Positions 45,201 through 55,831 are shown, numbered from the stretch's first letter. The stretch is 64,000 nt of DNA from Dysidea avara (GCF_963678975.1 NC_089280.1:33188603-33252602), one strand, 5' to 3'. Numbers and translations: made by a program. Notes: generated by a model from the sequence alone, not told the origin.

Positions 45201-47350
45201 AGTTCAGCTACGAACACATCACCCTGTAGAGAGTTCAGCTACAAACAAATCACCCTGTAGAGAGTTCAGTTACAAAGAAACCACCATGTAGAGAGTTCAG
45301 CTGCAAAAAAATCAATCACTCTGTAAGGGGTTCAGCTAGAAGAAGTCATCTTGTAGAGAATTCAGCTGCAAATAAATCACCTTGTAGAGAGTTCAGCTGC
45401 AAACAAATCACCTGTAGAGAGTTCAGCTAGAAACAAGTCACCCTGTAGAGAGATCAGCTAGAAACAAGACACCTTGTAGAGAGTTCAGCTACAAAGAAAC
45501 TACCATGTAGAGAGTTCAGCTGCAAACAAACACCCTGTAGAGAACTCAGCTACAAACAAATCACCTGTAGAAAGATTAGCTAGAAGAAGTTACCTTGTAT
45601 GGAGTTCAGCTACAAACAAATCACCCTGTAGAGAGTTCAGCTACAAAGAAATCATCATGTAGAGAGTTCAGCTGCAAACAAATCATCCTGTAGAGAGTTC
45701 AGCTATGAAAAGATCACCCTTTAGAGAGTTCAGCTAGAAGACGTCACCTTTTAGAGAGTTCAGCTACAAAGTAACCACCTTGTAGAGAGTTCAGCTGCAA
45801 AAACATCAATAACTCTGTAGAGAGTTCAGCTAGAAGAAGTCACCTTGTAGAGAGTTCAGCTGCAAATAAATCACCCTGTAGAGAATCCAGCTACAAACAA
45901 ATCACCCTGTAGAAAGATCAGCTAAACGAAGTTACATTGTAGAGAGTTCAGCTACAAAGAAACCACCATGTAGAGAGTTCAGCTGCAAACAAATCACCTG
46001 TAGAGAGTTCAGCTAGAAACAAGTCACCGTGTAGAGAATCAGCTATAAACAAGTTACCCTGTAGAGAGTTCAGTTATAGAGGAAGTCGCATTGTAGAGAG
46101 TTCAGCTACAAAGAAACTACCATGCAGTGAGTTCAGCTGCAAACAAATCACCCTGTAGAAAGTTCAGCTATGAACAGATCACCCTGTAGAGAGATCAGCT
46201 AGAAACAAGTCACCCTGTAGAGAGTTCAGCTAGAAGAAGTTACCTTGTAGAGAGTTCAGCTACAAAGAAACCACCATGTAGAGAGTTCAGCTGCAAACAA
46301 ATCACCCACTAGAAAGTTCAGCTATGAACAGATCACCCTGTTGAGAGTTCAGTTAGAAACAAGTCATCCTGTAGAGAGATCACCTTGAAGTATCACCTTG
46401 TAGAGAGTTCAGCTACAAACAAATCACCTGTAGGGATTTCAGCTACAAACAAATCACCCTGTAGAGAGTTCAGCTACAAAGAAGTCATTATGTAGAGAGT
46501 TCAGCTGCAAACAAATCACCCAGTAGAAAGTTCAGCTATGAACAGATCACCCTGTTGAGAGTTCAGTTGGAAGTAAGTCACCCTGTAGAGAGATCACCTA
46601 GAAGTATCACCTTGTAGAGAGTTCAGCTACAAACAAGTCATCCTGTAGAGAGATCAGCTAGAAGAAGTTACCTTGTAGAGAGTTCAGCTACAAAGAAACC
46701 ACCATGTAGAGAGTTCAGCTGCAAACAAATCCCCCAGTAGAAAGTTCAGCTATGAACAGATCACCCTGTTGAGAGTTCAGTTAGAAACAAGTCACCCTGT
46801 AGAGAGATCACCTAGAAGTATCACCTTGTAGAGAGTTCAGCTACAAACAAATCACCTGTAGGGATTTCAGCAACAAACAAATCACCCTGTAGAGAGTTCA
46901 GCTACAAAGAAATCATCATGTAGAGAGTTCAGCTGCAAACAAATCATCCTGTAGAGAGTTCAGCTATGAAAAGATCACCCTGTAGAGAGTTCAGCTATAA
47001 GAAGTCACCTTTTAGAGAGTTCAGCTACAAAGCAATCACCATGTAGAGGGTTCAGCTGCAAACAAATCACCCTGTAGAGAATTCAGCTACAAACAAATCT
47101 TCCTGTAGAGAGACCAGCTAGAAACAAGTCACCCTGTAGACAGATCAGCTAAAAGAAGTTACCTTGTAGAGAGTTCAGCTGCAAACAAATCACCCTGTAG
47201 AGAATTCAACTACAAACAGATAACCCTGCAGAGAGTTCAGCTAGAGTCAAGCCACCCTGTAGAGAGAATCCTGTAAAGAGTTCATCTACGCACAAGCAGA
47301 TCACCCTGTAGAGAGTTCAGCTACATTTCAAGTCACCCGTAGAGAGAACA
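42300..47350. repeat. ~31-bp tandem array of HLE-G (~5 kb)
   Basis: About 160 units. A marker unit (CACCTTTTAGAGAGTTCAGC followed by TACAAAGCAACC) recurs near 42901, 43241 and 43585, spacing 341-344 bp, about eleven units. Another block (TACAATGAAACTCCC) recurs at about 279 bp, nine units. This is a satellite-like higher-order organisation inside a mobile element. Confidence 0.92.
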
Positions 47351-47604
47351 GCTGCAAATTATCCTGTGGGGATTAATTGACATGTAATAAATATATGCAA
47401 GATTTCATAATATAATGAACTCTTGATATATGCATTATATATATAATTTGTACATTTACTGATAAAATCAGAATGAGTTAAAGTATTTATAAAATCTGCT
47501 TCATCTTTTTCTTTTTCCTGTGGTAAACAAAAATATATAGGTTAAAAAGCCCCAAAGCTGGCCATATGCCGGCTTTGGGGTATACAAATACAAAAAGAAG
47601 TGAA

Positions 47605-47935
47605 ATCTAATCAAAAACAGCCAAGCTGTAAAAAAAGGAGTGCGGCCCTTGAAAAGGCTATGGTGAAAAAAGATGTGAAATCCAAGGTGGCGGCCAAGAA
47701 ATGGCTGTGATGGTAGGTTAATGGTAAAAAATTTAATAACGACAATTCAGGTGAATTTTGTGCCAATTGACCAAGCGGCACCAAATTCACCTGAATTGTC
47801 GTTATTAAAATTTTTACCATTAACCTACCATCACAGCCATTTTTTGGCCGCCACCTTGGATTTCACATCTTTTTCATCATAGCCTTTTCAAGGGCCGCAC
47901 TCCTTTTTTTTACAGCTTGGTTGTTTTTGATTAGA
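47605..47935. repeat. Terminal hairpin of HLE-G
   Basis: Arms of about 155 bp, loop around 47760-47777 (GCCAATTGACCAAGCGGC), with outer words TCTAATCAAAAACAGCC and its inverse. Confidence 0.9.
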
Positions 47936-48015
47936 TACTCTAATACAGCAGTCACCCTAATAGAACAGTCACACGTTTATAGCTAGCTGTATGCTTTAAC
48001 AAAAAACTAAATGAA

Positions 48016-48292
48016 CTAGTATATTAAAAATTATGAATTTAAAAATGAAGTAGGGATCCAAGCGATAAAAAGTGGTGAAACAAGAGATGAACAATGGTAG
48101 TTATTACAGCATAGCTCAGTGGGAAATCCCTACTTTGGCATGGTATAACAATTATTTTGTGTTCAATGCCAAAGTAGGGATTTCCCATTGAGCTATGCTG
48201 TAATAACTACCATTGTTCATCTCTTGTTTCCACACTTTTTATTGCTTGCATCCCTACTTCATTTTTAAATTCATAATTTTTAATATACTAGT
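48016..48292. mobile_element. Modular hairpin MITE, copy 2 (very long perfect arms)
   Basis: The outer arm ACTAGTATATTAAAAATTAT pairs with its inverse. The middle arm AAGTGGTGAAACAAGAGATG pairs with CATCTCTTGTTTCCACACTT. The inner arm AGCATAGCTCAGTGGGAAAT pairs with its inverse. The arms total over 120 bp each with few mismatches. The loop is near 48150-48165. Confidence 0.85.
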
Positions 48293-48299
48293 TCGCATT

Positions 48300-49493
48300 G
48301 AGTTAATGATTAATCAACACTATTGTAAATAATATTGTTAAATGTGCTTGTGTAGCTAAACAATTAAACGATTAAAATAATTTTATCCTTAACCCTTAAA
48401 CCCGCAGCTGTTTTATAAAACGCAAGCACTGAAAATGCATAATCCAGTAAACTGGATCGCATGCATGCCTTGCAAAACTAAACTCTATAACACAAAAACT
48501 GTTAAAGCTATTTAAAAATGACATACACCATCGTACTCACCATTAAATGTTGGTTTAAATGGTCCCATACTTCGTCACGTTCATCCAACCCAGAGATACT
48601 TGCTTCACTTTGAAAGAGTACAAGAACTATCCCTCCGTCTTCCCCCTCTTCACATAATGATGTACAAAGGGCCATAACATGGCCGTACTTTGTCACAGCG
48701 ACTTTTGCTTGGTCTCATTTTACTCCTCACATGATGGCGATTCAGTTGATATATAGGTATCATGTAGTAACATCACTGTCGGACGAGCACAGTGGCGATG
48801 CGAATGTGGAAGGACTGAAAATGATTCAGCACATCGTAGTGGGTGAGTTCCTTGTTTGTATGTTGAAAGTTTATATACTGGCAGATAGTTTATTCTTTTC
48901 CAATTAATAAATCTGTTTTTCGAAGCAATCAGATAAATGCTTCATGAGATATGCTTGTTTGTAACCGCCTATGTAGATTGGCAAAAGTATTGTGCGTTTT
49001 CAATTCGTTTTTTATCAAATCCAGTTTTCTGGATTATGCGGGTTTAAGGGTTAATAATTGTCATTCCTATAGAAAAGAAAAAGACAAGTTAAAAGAAATA
49101 CCCAAAGCTGGCCATAGGCTGGCTTTAGGTATAAAATGACAAAAAGAAGTGATATCTAATCAAAACAGCCAAGCTGTAAAAAAAGGGTGCAGCCTCCTAA
49201 AAAGCCAAGGTGAAAAAAGATGTGAAATCCAAGGTGGCAACCAAGAAATGGCTGTAATGGTAGGTTAATGACAAAACTTTTAATAATGACAATTTAGGTG
49301 AATTTGGTGCAGAATCCTAGTGAAACTTGGAGGAGGCAACAGAAATTCACCTGAATTGTCGCTATTAAAATTTTTGTCATTAACCTACCATCGCAGCCAT
49401 TTCTTGGCTGCCACCTTGGATTTCACATCTTTTTTCATCCCGGCCTTTTGGAAGCCGTGCCCTTTTTTTACAGCTTGACTGGTTTTGATTAAA
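48300..49493 (-). mobile_element. HLE-H: 5' part of a Helitron-like element (HLE-D subfamily)
   Basis: Linker and hairpin of the HLE-D type: TAGCTAAACAATTAAACGATTAAAAT near 48353, the AAAGCTGGCCATAGGCTGGC small hairpin near 49105, and the large hairpin 49154-49493 ending GATTAAA before T. A piggyBac-like element sits in the linker (48393-49050). Array, body and 3' end are missing. Its 5' end lies only 22 bases before a Calx-beta exon. Confidence 0.7.
48393..49050. mobile_element. piggyBac-like element with TTAA target duplication
   Basis: The inverted ends CCCTTAAACCCGCA and TGCGGGTTTAAGGG are bordered by TTAA on both sides (48389-48392 and 49051-49054). Subterminal CCAG(T/A)AAACTGGA words occur on both sides. 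A - frame 48696-48508 with SISGLDERDEVWDHLNQHLM could be a first-exon remnant, but it is too short to call a transposase. It is 658 bp and non-autonomous. It splits the linker of HLE-H. Confidence 0.8.
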
Positions 49494-49515
49494 TTCTAAT
49501 TTACTCTTTAATTAG

Positions 49516-51184
49516 TTCTAAGGATTCAGTTTTCATCAACAAGTTTTAGTGGATCAGAATCATCTGGTGAAGTGATAGTGAGTATTGTGATGTCTGGAGG
49601 AACTACTGATAGAAACATTAGCATACTAATCAGATTGAATGGTATAATTGCAACAGGTCAGATATATAATTATGTACTACAAGTTAGTTTAGTAACTACA
49701 AGTAAAAGTAGCATCCTTTGCAGCTATGTTGCACATACTGTAGCAAAAGCATAGTAGTGATTTCTGTGAAACCTGTTCTTATAGAAAAACTGAAATGTTG
49801 TTAATTAGCATCATGCAGTATGATAGTACTGTACATTAGGGATCATGAAGGTTTGAGCATCACCCTAAAACCAGCTTCACAATACCTTCATGGTGGTGCA
49901 TTGGCAGTTTGTATAACCAAGCCCAAAAGTGCTTTAAGTACAACCTGAAATACATTTTAAAAATTACTTAGTGGAATTTTCTGCTGATTGACTGCTTTAC
50001 TGATGCCTTTAGACAAGCAATGACTGCTTGACTGACTGATGCCTTTAGACAAGTGAAATTCGATAATGGCTAAGGCTATAAGCTTGATTTTTTCACTGAT
50101 TGATATCACTTCAGCCCAATGGTACTTTTTTGACATGCCGCAGTACTTACAGTGCATGCTTCGTGGATGTACCTGCATTCTCCATTGTGTCTCATTTATC
50201 TTTGTTGACAGCGCAAGGTGTCGATTCACTGTGATGGCTTCCCTATATGTTTGTAATGGGAATCATCTGAGCTTTCTGTTGCAGCTGGATTGATTGAAGA
50301 TGTGCATACTTCTTGTAGTGTTATTCATTCATAACGACATGTAACAGGTTGAACATAGCTGAAAACAATGTGTTATGGCCACTTCGCTATTTCAAGTTGT
50401 GGCATGTACTCAGATGAAAATAATAAGCCTGACACCATTCTAGCTTCTAATGCACTATGCGCAGATTCACCAGTTATAATAATTTTACAAAAAATTGAAG
50501 AAAAAATTAGCAATATTAGGGATCAAGGAAGTAAAAGTAATGAAACAAGGGAGCCTGCCTGCACTTGAAGATATACCAGTGAATGATGAAATAGGGATTA
50601 CAGTGGAACCTCACTTATCCTGATTCTCGGTTAACCGAATTACGAAAATGACTGCCCTATTAGAGTAGTGACTGTTCTATTAGGGTATTTGAAAATGATG
50701 ATTTAAAAAAATTTCTTTATGCTATTTTAAGGTTATTTATACACAGTTTCAGAGGTACAGACTTCTCAGACTTATGGACCACCCCTGGTCCCAAGTGGTT
50801 CGGATAACTGAGGTTCCACTGTATATCTTAAGGCGTAGGCAACCTCCCTTGTTTCACTACTTTTATTTCCTTAATCCCTAATCAAACTTAAATTCCTCAA
50901 TAATTTTACTTTTACTTGTAAGTTTCTAAACAACCATTATGTAAAATAATTAGCAATGGGCAATGGGTAATTTACAGAAGGAACTGATTTCACCTCCACT
51001 GCTCTCACTGCTACAATTCCTGCTGGAGCCACTACCACTACAGTGAGAGTAGAAGTGATGAGTGATAATATTGTTGAGGGAGATGAGATGTTTAGTGTGA
51101 GCTTAAATGTACCATCATCACTTGGTAGCGAAATAGTAGCTGGTTCTGTTACTAGTGCAACAGGAATAATAGTGGATTCTACTA
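49516..51184 (+). CDS. Calx-beta domain 1 of block 2 (exons 49516-49656 and 50978-51184)
   Basis: Exon A encodes FSGSESSGEVIVSIVMSGG. Exon B encodes EGTDFTSTALTATIPAG, then IVEGDEMFSVSLNVPSSLG and IIVDST. The intron has grown from 60 bp (block 1) to 1.3 kb by a dispersed repeat and two nested MITEs. Confidence 0.78.
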
Positions 51185-53247
51185 GTAAGGACTGTCATAT
51201 TAATTTGTCATATCACTAAGTAATTGAAATAATGATTATTGGCAGCAGTTCATAATATCCTGCAAAAATAGGGCACGTGGGCACATGATTTTTGCCTACT
51301 TTTTTTTCAAACTTCCATCACTCATAACTTTTTATACCATTATGGTATTGCACTGCATGTTTTAAGCAACAGTAAGCATTTAATTGGCTTTATGATGCAA
51401 GTTACAGAATACACATATGTGACCGAATTTGACAAAACAAGGCTTCCACACACATCCAATTTACTTACTTTAACCAGCTGTAACTTGACTACTCAGCAAG
51501 CTATTGGCCTAAAAGTTTCACAAAGTCCTACCATAGCATAGTACAGTACCAGGTCAAAATTTGAAACTAATGGCGTACTCCTACGTTGAGTTATGGTACT
51601 TCAAAGTCATAAAAGTGGATGTGTGTGGAAGCCTTGTTTTGTCAAATTCGGTCACATATGTTGTTCCAATACTGAGATATGACCTGTAGTGCGACAGCAT
51701 GTAGTTTGTGCCCAAAAGCCCTGTTTTTGCAGGCCCGGTCACATATATATACAGAGGAGAGTATCCTACTCTCATGTACCCCTGTAGGAGGGTGTATCGT
51801 GAAGTTATGACATAACAACAAGATGTTATGGCTTGTAATATACAGACAGCCAAAAAAGTGCAAGAATTGTTAGCATCATTTCACACTCACAATGCTCAGG
51901 ATAGCCGTATTCGCAAATACCCTAGCAAGAAATGCCTACGAAGCAGTCTTAACCCATGAAGGAATGATTGCAGTTTGGTGAGAAGCACTTAGAGCTGGAG
52001 TTAATTTGGTTGCTAGCGATGTTGTTAGGCATGCGTTCAATTGAAACCATGTTAAAATAATGACATCATTAATTATACAAAGAAAAACGGGCGAAATCAG
52101 AAGTGCTATGTCATAACTTCATGATATGCCCTTCTACTAGGGTATATGAGAGTAGGATACTCTCCTTAGTATATATATTATGAACTCTTGTTATTAGTTA
52201 TAAGAGTGAGGTTTTCTCAAAGACAATACACTGGTTCAGAAGATGCAGGATTTGTACTGGTAACATTAGAACTATTTGGAGGAACATCCAGTAGACCATT
52301 TAATGTCACTGTTACTCCATTAGAACAGTCACCAGTGTCTGCTGAAGGTAATAGTGTGTTTGATAATGTGTTGATTGAAGTGTTTGACTAACAGGTGAAG
52401 TTGACTTTAACAATACTACACTAACTGCTACATTTGGTAGTTTGATGACAAGTAGTAGTGTTAGTGTACCAGTAGTGGATGATATGTTAACAGAAGGAAG
52501 AAATGAAACATTTGATTTGATGTTAAGTGTACCATCATCACTTGGTCCAGTAATAACTGCGAGTGGTAGAGATAGAGCAACAGGAGTTATCATTGATACT
52601 ACTAGTGAGTGTATAAAGTGTTATTAGAATATGAGTAATGTGTTGTGTAGTGTTGACAGTTGGATTTGGATCAAGAAGATTTGTTGGTTCAGAGTCATCA
52701 AGACATGTAGAAGTTGTAGTGATAATATCAGGAGGATCATCTATCACACCTATTGAAGTAGTGGTGACTCCTTCTGAACAATCACGAGTGTCAGCAAGAG
52801 GTGAGGGATACATTAACAAGTAACACAATGTATGAACTAGTGATTACTGTACTGTGATAGGATCAGGTGTAGACTTTGACTCTAATCCAATTACTATAAT
52901 ATTTGGTGTTGGAGAAGTTAGGAAAACAGTTAACATACCAGTGAGTTGTGATGAGGAGGTGGAAGGAGAGGAGAGTTTTGATATTAAATTATCACTACCA
53001 AGTAATAATCCTCAAGTGACATTAAGAAAAAACAGACAGACATCTATAGGAAGGATCACAGATAGTGCAGGTCAGTAATGAAGTAGTAGTCAGTGTAGGT
53101 GATAATATTATACAGTTGAGGTGAACTTTGACAAGTCATCATATGAAGTAATGGAAGACAGTGATGAAGTGATTATGATAGTACTGAATCAACCATCATC
53201 CAAGCCATTTGATGTGATGATTAGTTTAATGGATGAGTCTGCTGAAA
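49516..53247 (+). CDS. Calx-beta tandem-domain protein gene, block 2 (partial, seven exons)
   Basis: Predicted exons: 49516-49656, 50978-51184, 52198-52347, 52395-52604, 52651-52800, 52861-53070 and 53116-53247, all with phase-1 junctions and AG/GT borders. They match exons 1-7 of block 1 in order, length and sequence; several introns (52348-52394, 52605-52650, 52801-52860) are almost identical between blocks. Two introns are swollen by transposons: 49657-50977 and 51185-52197. After exon 7 the partner exon B of domain 4 is not found; a TIR element follows. The last donor (GTGTGT at 53248) is weak. No start or stop is visible. The first acceptor is phase-compatible with the last donor of block 1, so one large gene is possible. 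Confidence 0.78.
49840..50410. repeat. Unclassified dispersed repeat, copy 2
   Basis: Colinear with 28230-28915 and 63540-64000. Lies in the first intron of Calx-beta block 2. A - frame at 50229-49957 covers part of it, with a CKYCG word, but there is no clear protein family. Confidence 0.6.
50495..50925. mobile_element. Modular hairpin MITE, copy 3, split by a pogo-like MITE
   Basis: The outer arms TTAGGGATCAAGGAAGTAAA and (right side) TTTATTTCCTTAATCCCTAA, plus GAAACAAGGGAG with CTCCCTTGTTTC, match copies at 28916 and 48016. The pogo-like MITE 50601-50821 sits at its centre. Confidence 0.75.
50601..50821. mobile_element. pogo-like MITE, best copy
   Basis: A 221-bp element with ends CAGTGGAACCTCACTTATCC and GGATAACTGAGGTTCCACTG. 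It is flanked by TA (50599-50600, 50822-50823). Relative of 500-724. Two CTATTAGAGTA-type motifs inside. Confidence 0.85.
51247..51742. mobile_element. TGTGACC-family element, left end degraded
   Basis: The right end, read inverted, is TGTGACCGGGCCTGCAAAAA. The left counterpart CCTGCAAAAATAGGGC starts near 51260 and has lost its first bases. Contains the complete element at 51418-51656. Confidence 0.55.
51418..51656. mobile_element. TGTGACC-terminal MITE
   Basis: A 239-bp element with inverted ends TGTGACCGAATTTGACAAAA continuing for about 40 bp with near identity. Same family as 23063-23292. Confidence 0.8.
51752..52169. mobile_element. Long-TIR MITE (GGAGAGTATCC arms)
   Basis: About 65-bp inverted ends: GGAGAGTATCCTACTCTCAT.. 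and its inverse near 52105-52169, including GAAGTTATGACATA words. TA on both sides. It enlarges the intron before the 52198 exon. Confidence 0.75.
52198..52604 (+). CDS. Calx-beta domain 2 of block 2 (exons 52198-52347 and 52395-52604)
   Basis: Exon A encodes QYTGSEDAGFVLVTLELFGG. Exon B encodes GEVDFNNTTLTATFGS, then GRNETFDLMLSVPSSLGP and IIDTT. Nearly identical to 9055-9463, including the intron. Confidence 0.82.
52651..53070 (+). CDS. Calx-beta domain 3 of block 2 (exons 52651-52800 and 52861-53070)
   Basis: Exon A encodes FVGSESSRHVEVVVIISGG. Exon B encodes GSGVDFDSNPITIIFGV, then VEGEESFDIKLSLPSNNP and ITDSAG. Exon B is 6 bp shorter than in block 1. Confidence 0.82.
53116..53247 (+). 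CDS. Calx-beta half-domain 4 of block 2 (exon A only)
   Basis: Encodes VMEDSDEVIMIVLNQPSSK, homologous to 12787-12921. The intron before it (53071-53115) is the empty site of HLE-B. No exon B follows within the window, so the block is broken here, or it continues after more distant insertions. Confidence 0.72.
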
Positions 53248-53295
53248 GTGTGTATAACTGTGCAATGTATGTAACAAATGTATCATAGGCAGGAG

Positions 53296-53358
53296 GACTT
53301 TGCCTAATATGTATTCTTGACAGCCCAAGGGCTGAGGGCATACATATCAGGCGTGACC
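53296..53358. repeat. Short inverted repeat
   Basis: GCCTAATATGTAT pairs with ATACATATCAGGC around a CAGCCCAAGGGCTG core. Possibly an end of a small element or an old scar at the lost exon. Confidence 0.55.
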
Positions 53359-53447
53359 TATGTGATATGTATGTCCACTTCTGACCTGTAGTAGACTAAA
53401 AGATTGATCAATCACCCAAGCCGATATGAGTGCAACCTCTGGGTATG

Positions 53448-54737
53448 TGTGACCGGATCTGCGAAAACCCAACACAATTGTGCAAGCCTAAATTTACAGT
53501 ATAAAGCATTGAATACATAGGGTGAAATACTTGTATATTATTGGAAAAAATTTCATAAAATTTTTGAGCATTTTTTTTTGTTTTTTAAAGAAAGAAGAAC
53601 CGGCCCTAGTTGGCACTCCAATCCACCACACTCTACTCTACACTAAGATGTTCTATAAAATAGGTTTAGCCTATCCCTACACCTACAGAGCTACTGAAAC
53701 ACAACCTACAGAACACAGAACAGAAAAGAAAAAAGGAAATGGGGCTTAAATGGCCCCAAGACACCCCTCCCCCAGTACAAGGTCAACTGATGCTGGAACA
53801 TGACCCTTAAAGGAATGACCAGAGGAGGAGCGAGAACCCCTTATGCACATGATGGCAGAGTGCAATAAAGAGAAGCCAAGATGGCAGCGAAGCTAGCTCA
53901 TCACCCTATAGTAGAGTGATTTCCACTTACAAGATAGGAGGAAGGCCAGGGGCTTGTAAGCCACAGTGGTGGAGGTACCCATGACTCCAGAAGTTGAAAA
54001 AACAAGAGGACTAAAATTACCGTGTTCCACCTCTCGCACTCTCTCCACATACTGATGGCACTTCAAAGTTTCATGCTGGCGATAGGGATTATAATGGTTT
54101 GAAGGGGAATAAGGGTTAAATATCTAACATCAAAAAAGTAGGTTCAAACTGAGAACCCCAGAAGCCAGAAACCTTGATGTCCAAGCAAGCACCAACATGG
54201 ATATCATCAAGCGAGCTCCAACATCTCTTTCATAGTGCAGAAAGGGACTAAAAATAAAACCCTGAATATCATCTAATTCGCCTGCTCAAGAGGAGTTGGA
54301 AAATCTTTGTTTCGTTGCAGTAGACCCAAGTTATGAGCATTTGTTTACATCAAGTCAAAGCGATCTTACACAATCGATTTTTCTTCACAGATTCAGTCTT
54401 TGTATGCAGTAAAAAAAGGTGAGTAAAGAAACACTTACCCAGTAATTGATTCCCCTGTTCATGGTGGACTGATAGTGAAACTTGTAGCTCCGTACCTCAA
54501 TCTGTTGGTAAGTTACAACCATTTTTGTAAGTGCCTGTAATTTATTTTCCCTATTCATGCTGTACAAATCAGTTTTTCTGGTGTTGCTACTTTGTAGGGT
54601 TGTAACTCCCAAAGTTATTGACATATGAGGCTGAAACCTTGCCAGAAGGTATACTTGGCTAAGCAGATTATAAATATTTAATAAACAGGAATTTCAAAAA
54701 TGCGCGATTGTGTCGGATTTTTGCAGATCCGGTCACA
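53448..54737. mobile_element. TGTGACC-terminal element, 1.3 kb
   Basis: The inverted ends TGTGACCGGATCTGCGAAAA and TTTTTGCAGATCCGGTCACA are followed by subterminal ACAATTGTGC / GCGCGATTGTG words. The interior has a CCCTCCCCCAG stretch and no recognised transposase. The longest member of this family in the window, directly abutting HLE-I. Confidence 0.7.
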
Positions 54738-54742
54738 TATTA

Positions 54743-55067
54743 TCTAATCCAAAATAGCCAAGCTGTAAAAAAAGTGTGCGGCCTTTAAAAAGTCTATGGT
54801 GAAAAAAGATGTGAAATCCAAGGTGGCGGCCAAGAAATGGCTGTGATGGTAGGTTAATGGTAAAAATTTTAATAACGAAAATTCAGGTGAATTTGGTGCC
54901 ACTTGGTCTTGGCACAAAATTCACCTGAATTGCGTTATTAAAATTTTTACCATTAACCTACCATCACAGCCATTTCTTGGCCGCCACCTTGGATTTCACA
55001 TCTTTTTTCACCATAGACTTTTTAAGGGCCGCACACTTTTTTTACAGCTTGGCTGTTTTGGATTAGA
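54743..55067. repeat. Terminal hairpin of HLE-I
   Basis: Arms with outer words TCTAATCCAAAATAGCC and GGCTGTTTTGGATTAGA, loop around 54895-54915. Preceded directly by the TGTGACC element. Confidence 0.88.
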
Positions 55068-55831
55068 TTTCATTTCTTTTTGTATTAGTAATAGTATACC
55101 CCAACTATGGCCGGCTTTGAGACTTTATAACCTATCTTCTTTTTCTTTATCACAGGAAGAAGAAAAGATGAAGAAGATGTACATTAAATATTTTATCAGT
55201 AAATGTACAAATTATATCAAGACTCACGGTAGTGAGTCGCGCGGCCAGTAAAGCAGAAACGCGCGCCGCAGACAATAAATGACGCGACCACTACGTGAGG
55301 ATTTTACAAGAACGAACGTTGTCAAATTCGGCCTTCCTGTAATCCACCCGTCACTTACGCTATCCCTCTGAAACTCTGGAGTTGAACTCATCGTGTCACT
55401 AGTAACTACCACACAAGCAGTGAAGCAAATCCATGCCGATTGTTTCGTGATCGAGGTTGCCGACATCAAAGGGGAAGTTTCATTTTTTTTTTTTATCGCA
55501 TGCGGTTAGACGCAACCGCAGGTGTGTATGCCTTGCGTTCCTTTGTGCATTCCGAACATTGATCGCCCTGTTATCGCTTCGGTATTCACTCAATCACCTC
55601 AAGATTCACATCATCGATTTCACCATACATGATTACTCTACAGTCGTGATTTCAGCACCAAACGAAGTTCCAGTCGTCCTCAGTCGACCTAGAGGCCAAA
55701 TACAAATCCCAGATTGTTGTTTTCCGCAATACTCGCTTGGCATGTAGGGCAATGTGTCTTTAAACTGTTCTGAAAGTTTCGTTCAGATTGAAACATTTGT
55801 TTTCGAGAATGGCTAGTTTGAAATTTGAATT

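Larger units (their letters stand above)
41364..47935 (-). mobile_element. HLE-G: largest Helitron-like element (6.5 kb) with a doubled 3' terminus
   Basis: Minus-oriented. The + strand begins with two consecutive 72-bp copies of the terminal region (41364-41435 and 41436-41507), each starting TCAAGACAC after A. Then come body to about 42250, array 42300-47350, linker with small hairpin (47560-47580) and large hairpin 47605-47935 ending TTGATTAGA before T. Its body is very similar to HLE-B and HLE-I. No protein gene was found. Confidence 0.85.

Noticed and set aside
55224..55747. Frames of 81 (-) and 96 (+) codons at the 3' end of HLE-J
   Set aside because: They overlap the terminal repeat, have no domain and no supporting splice context.
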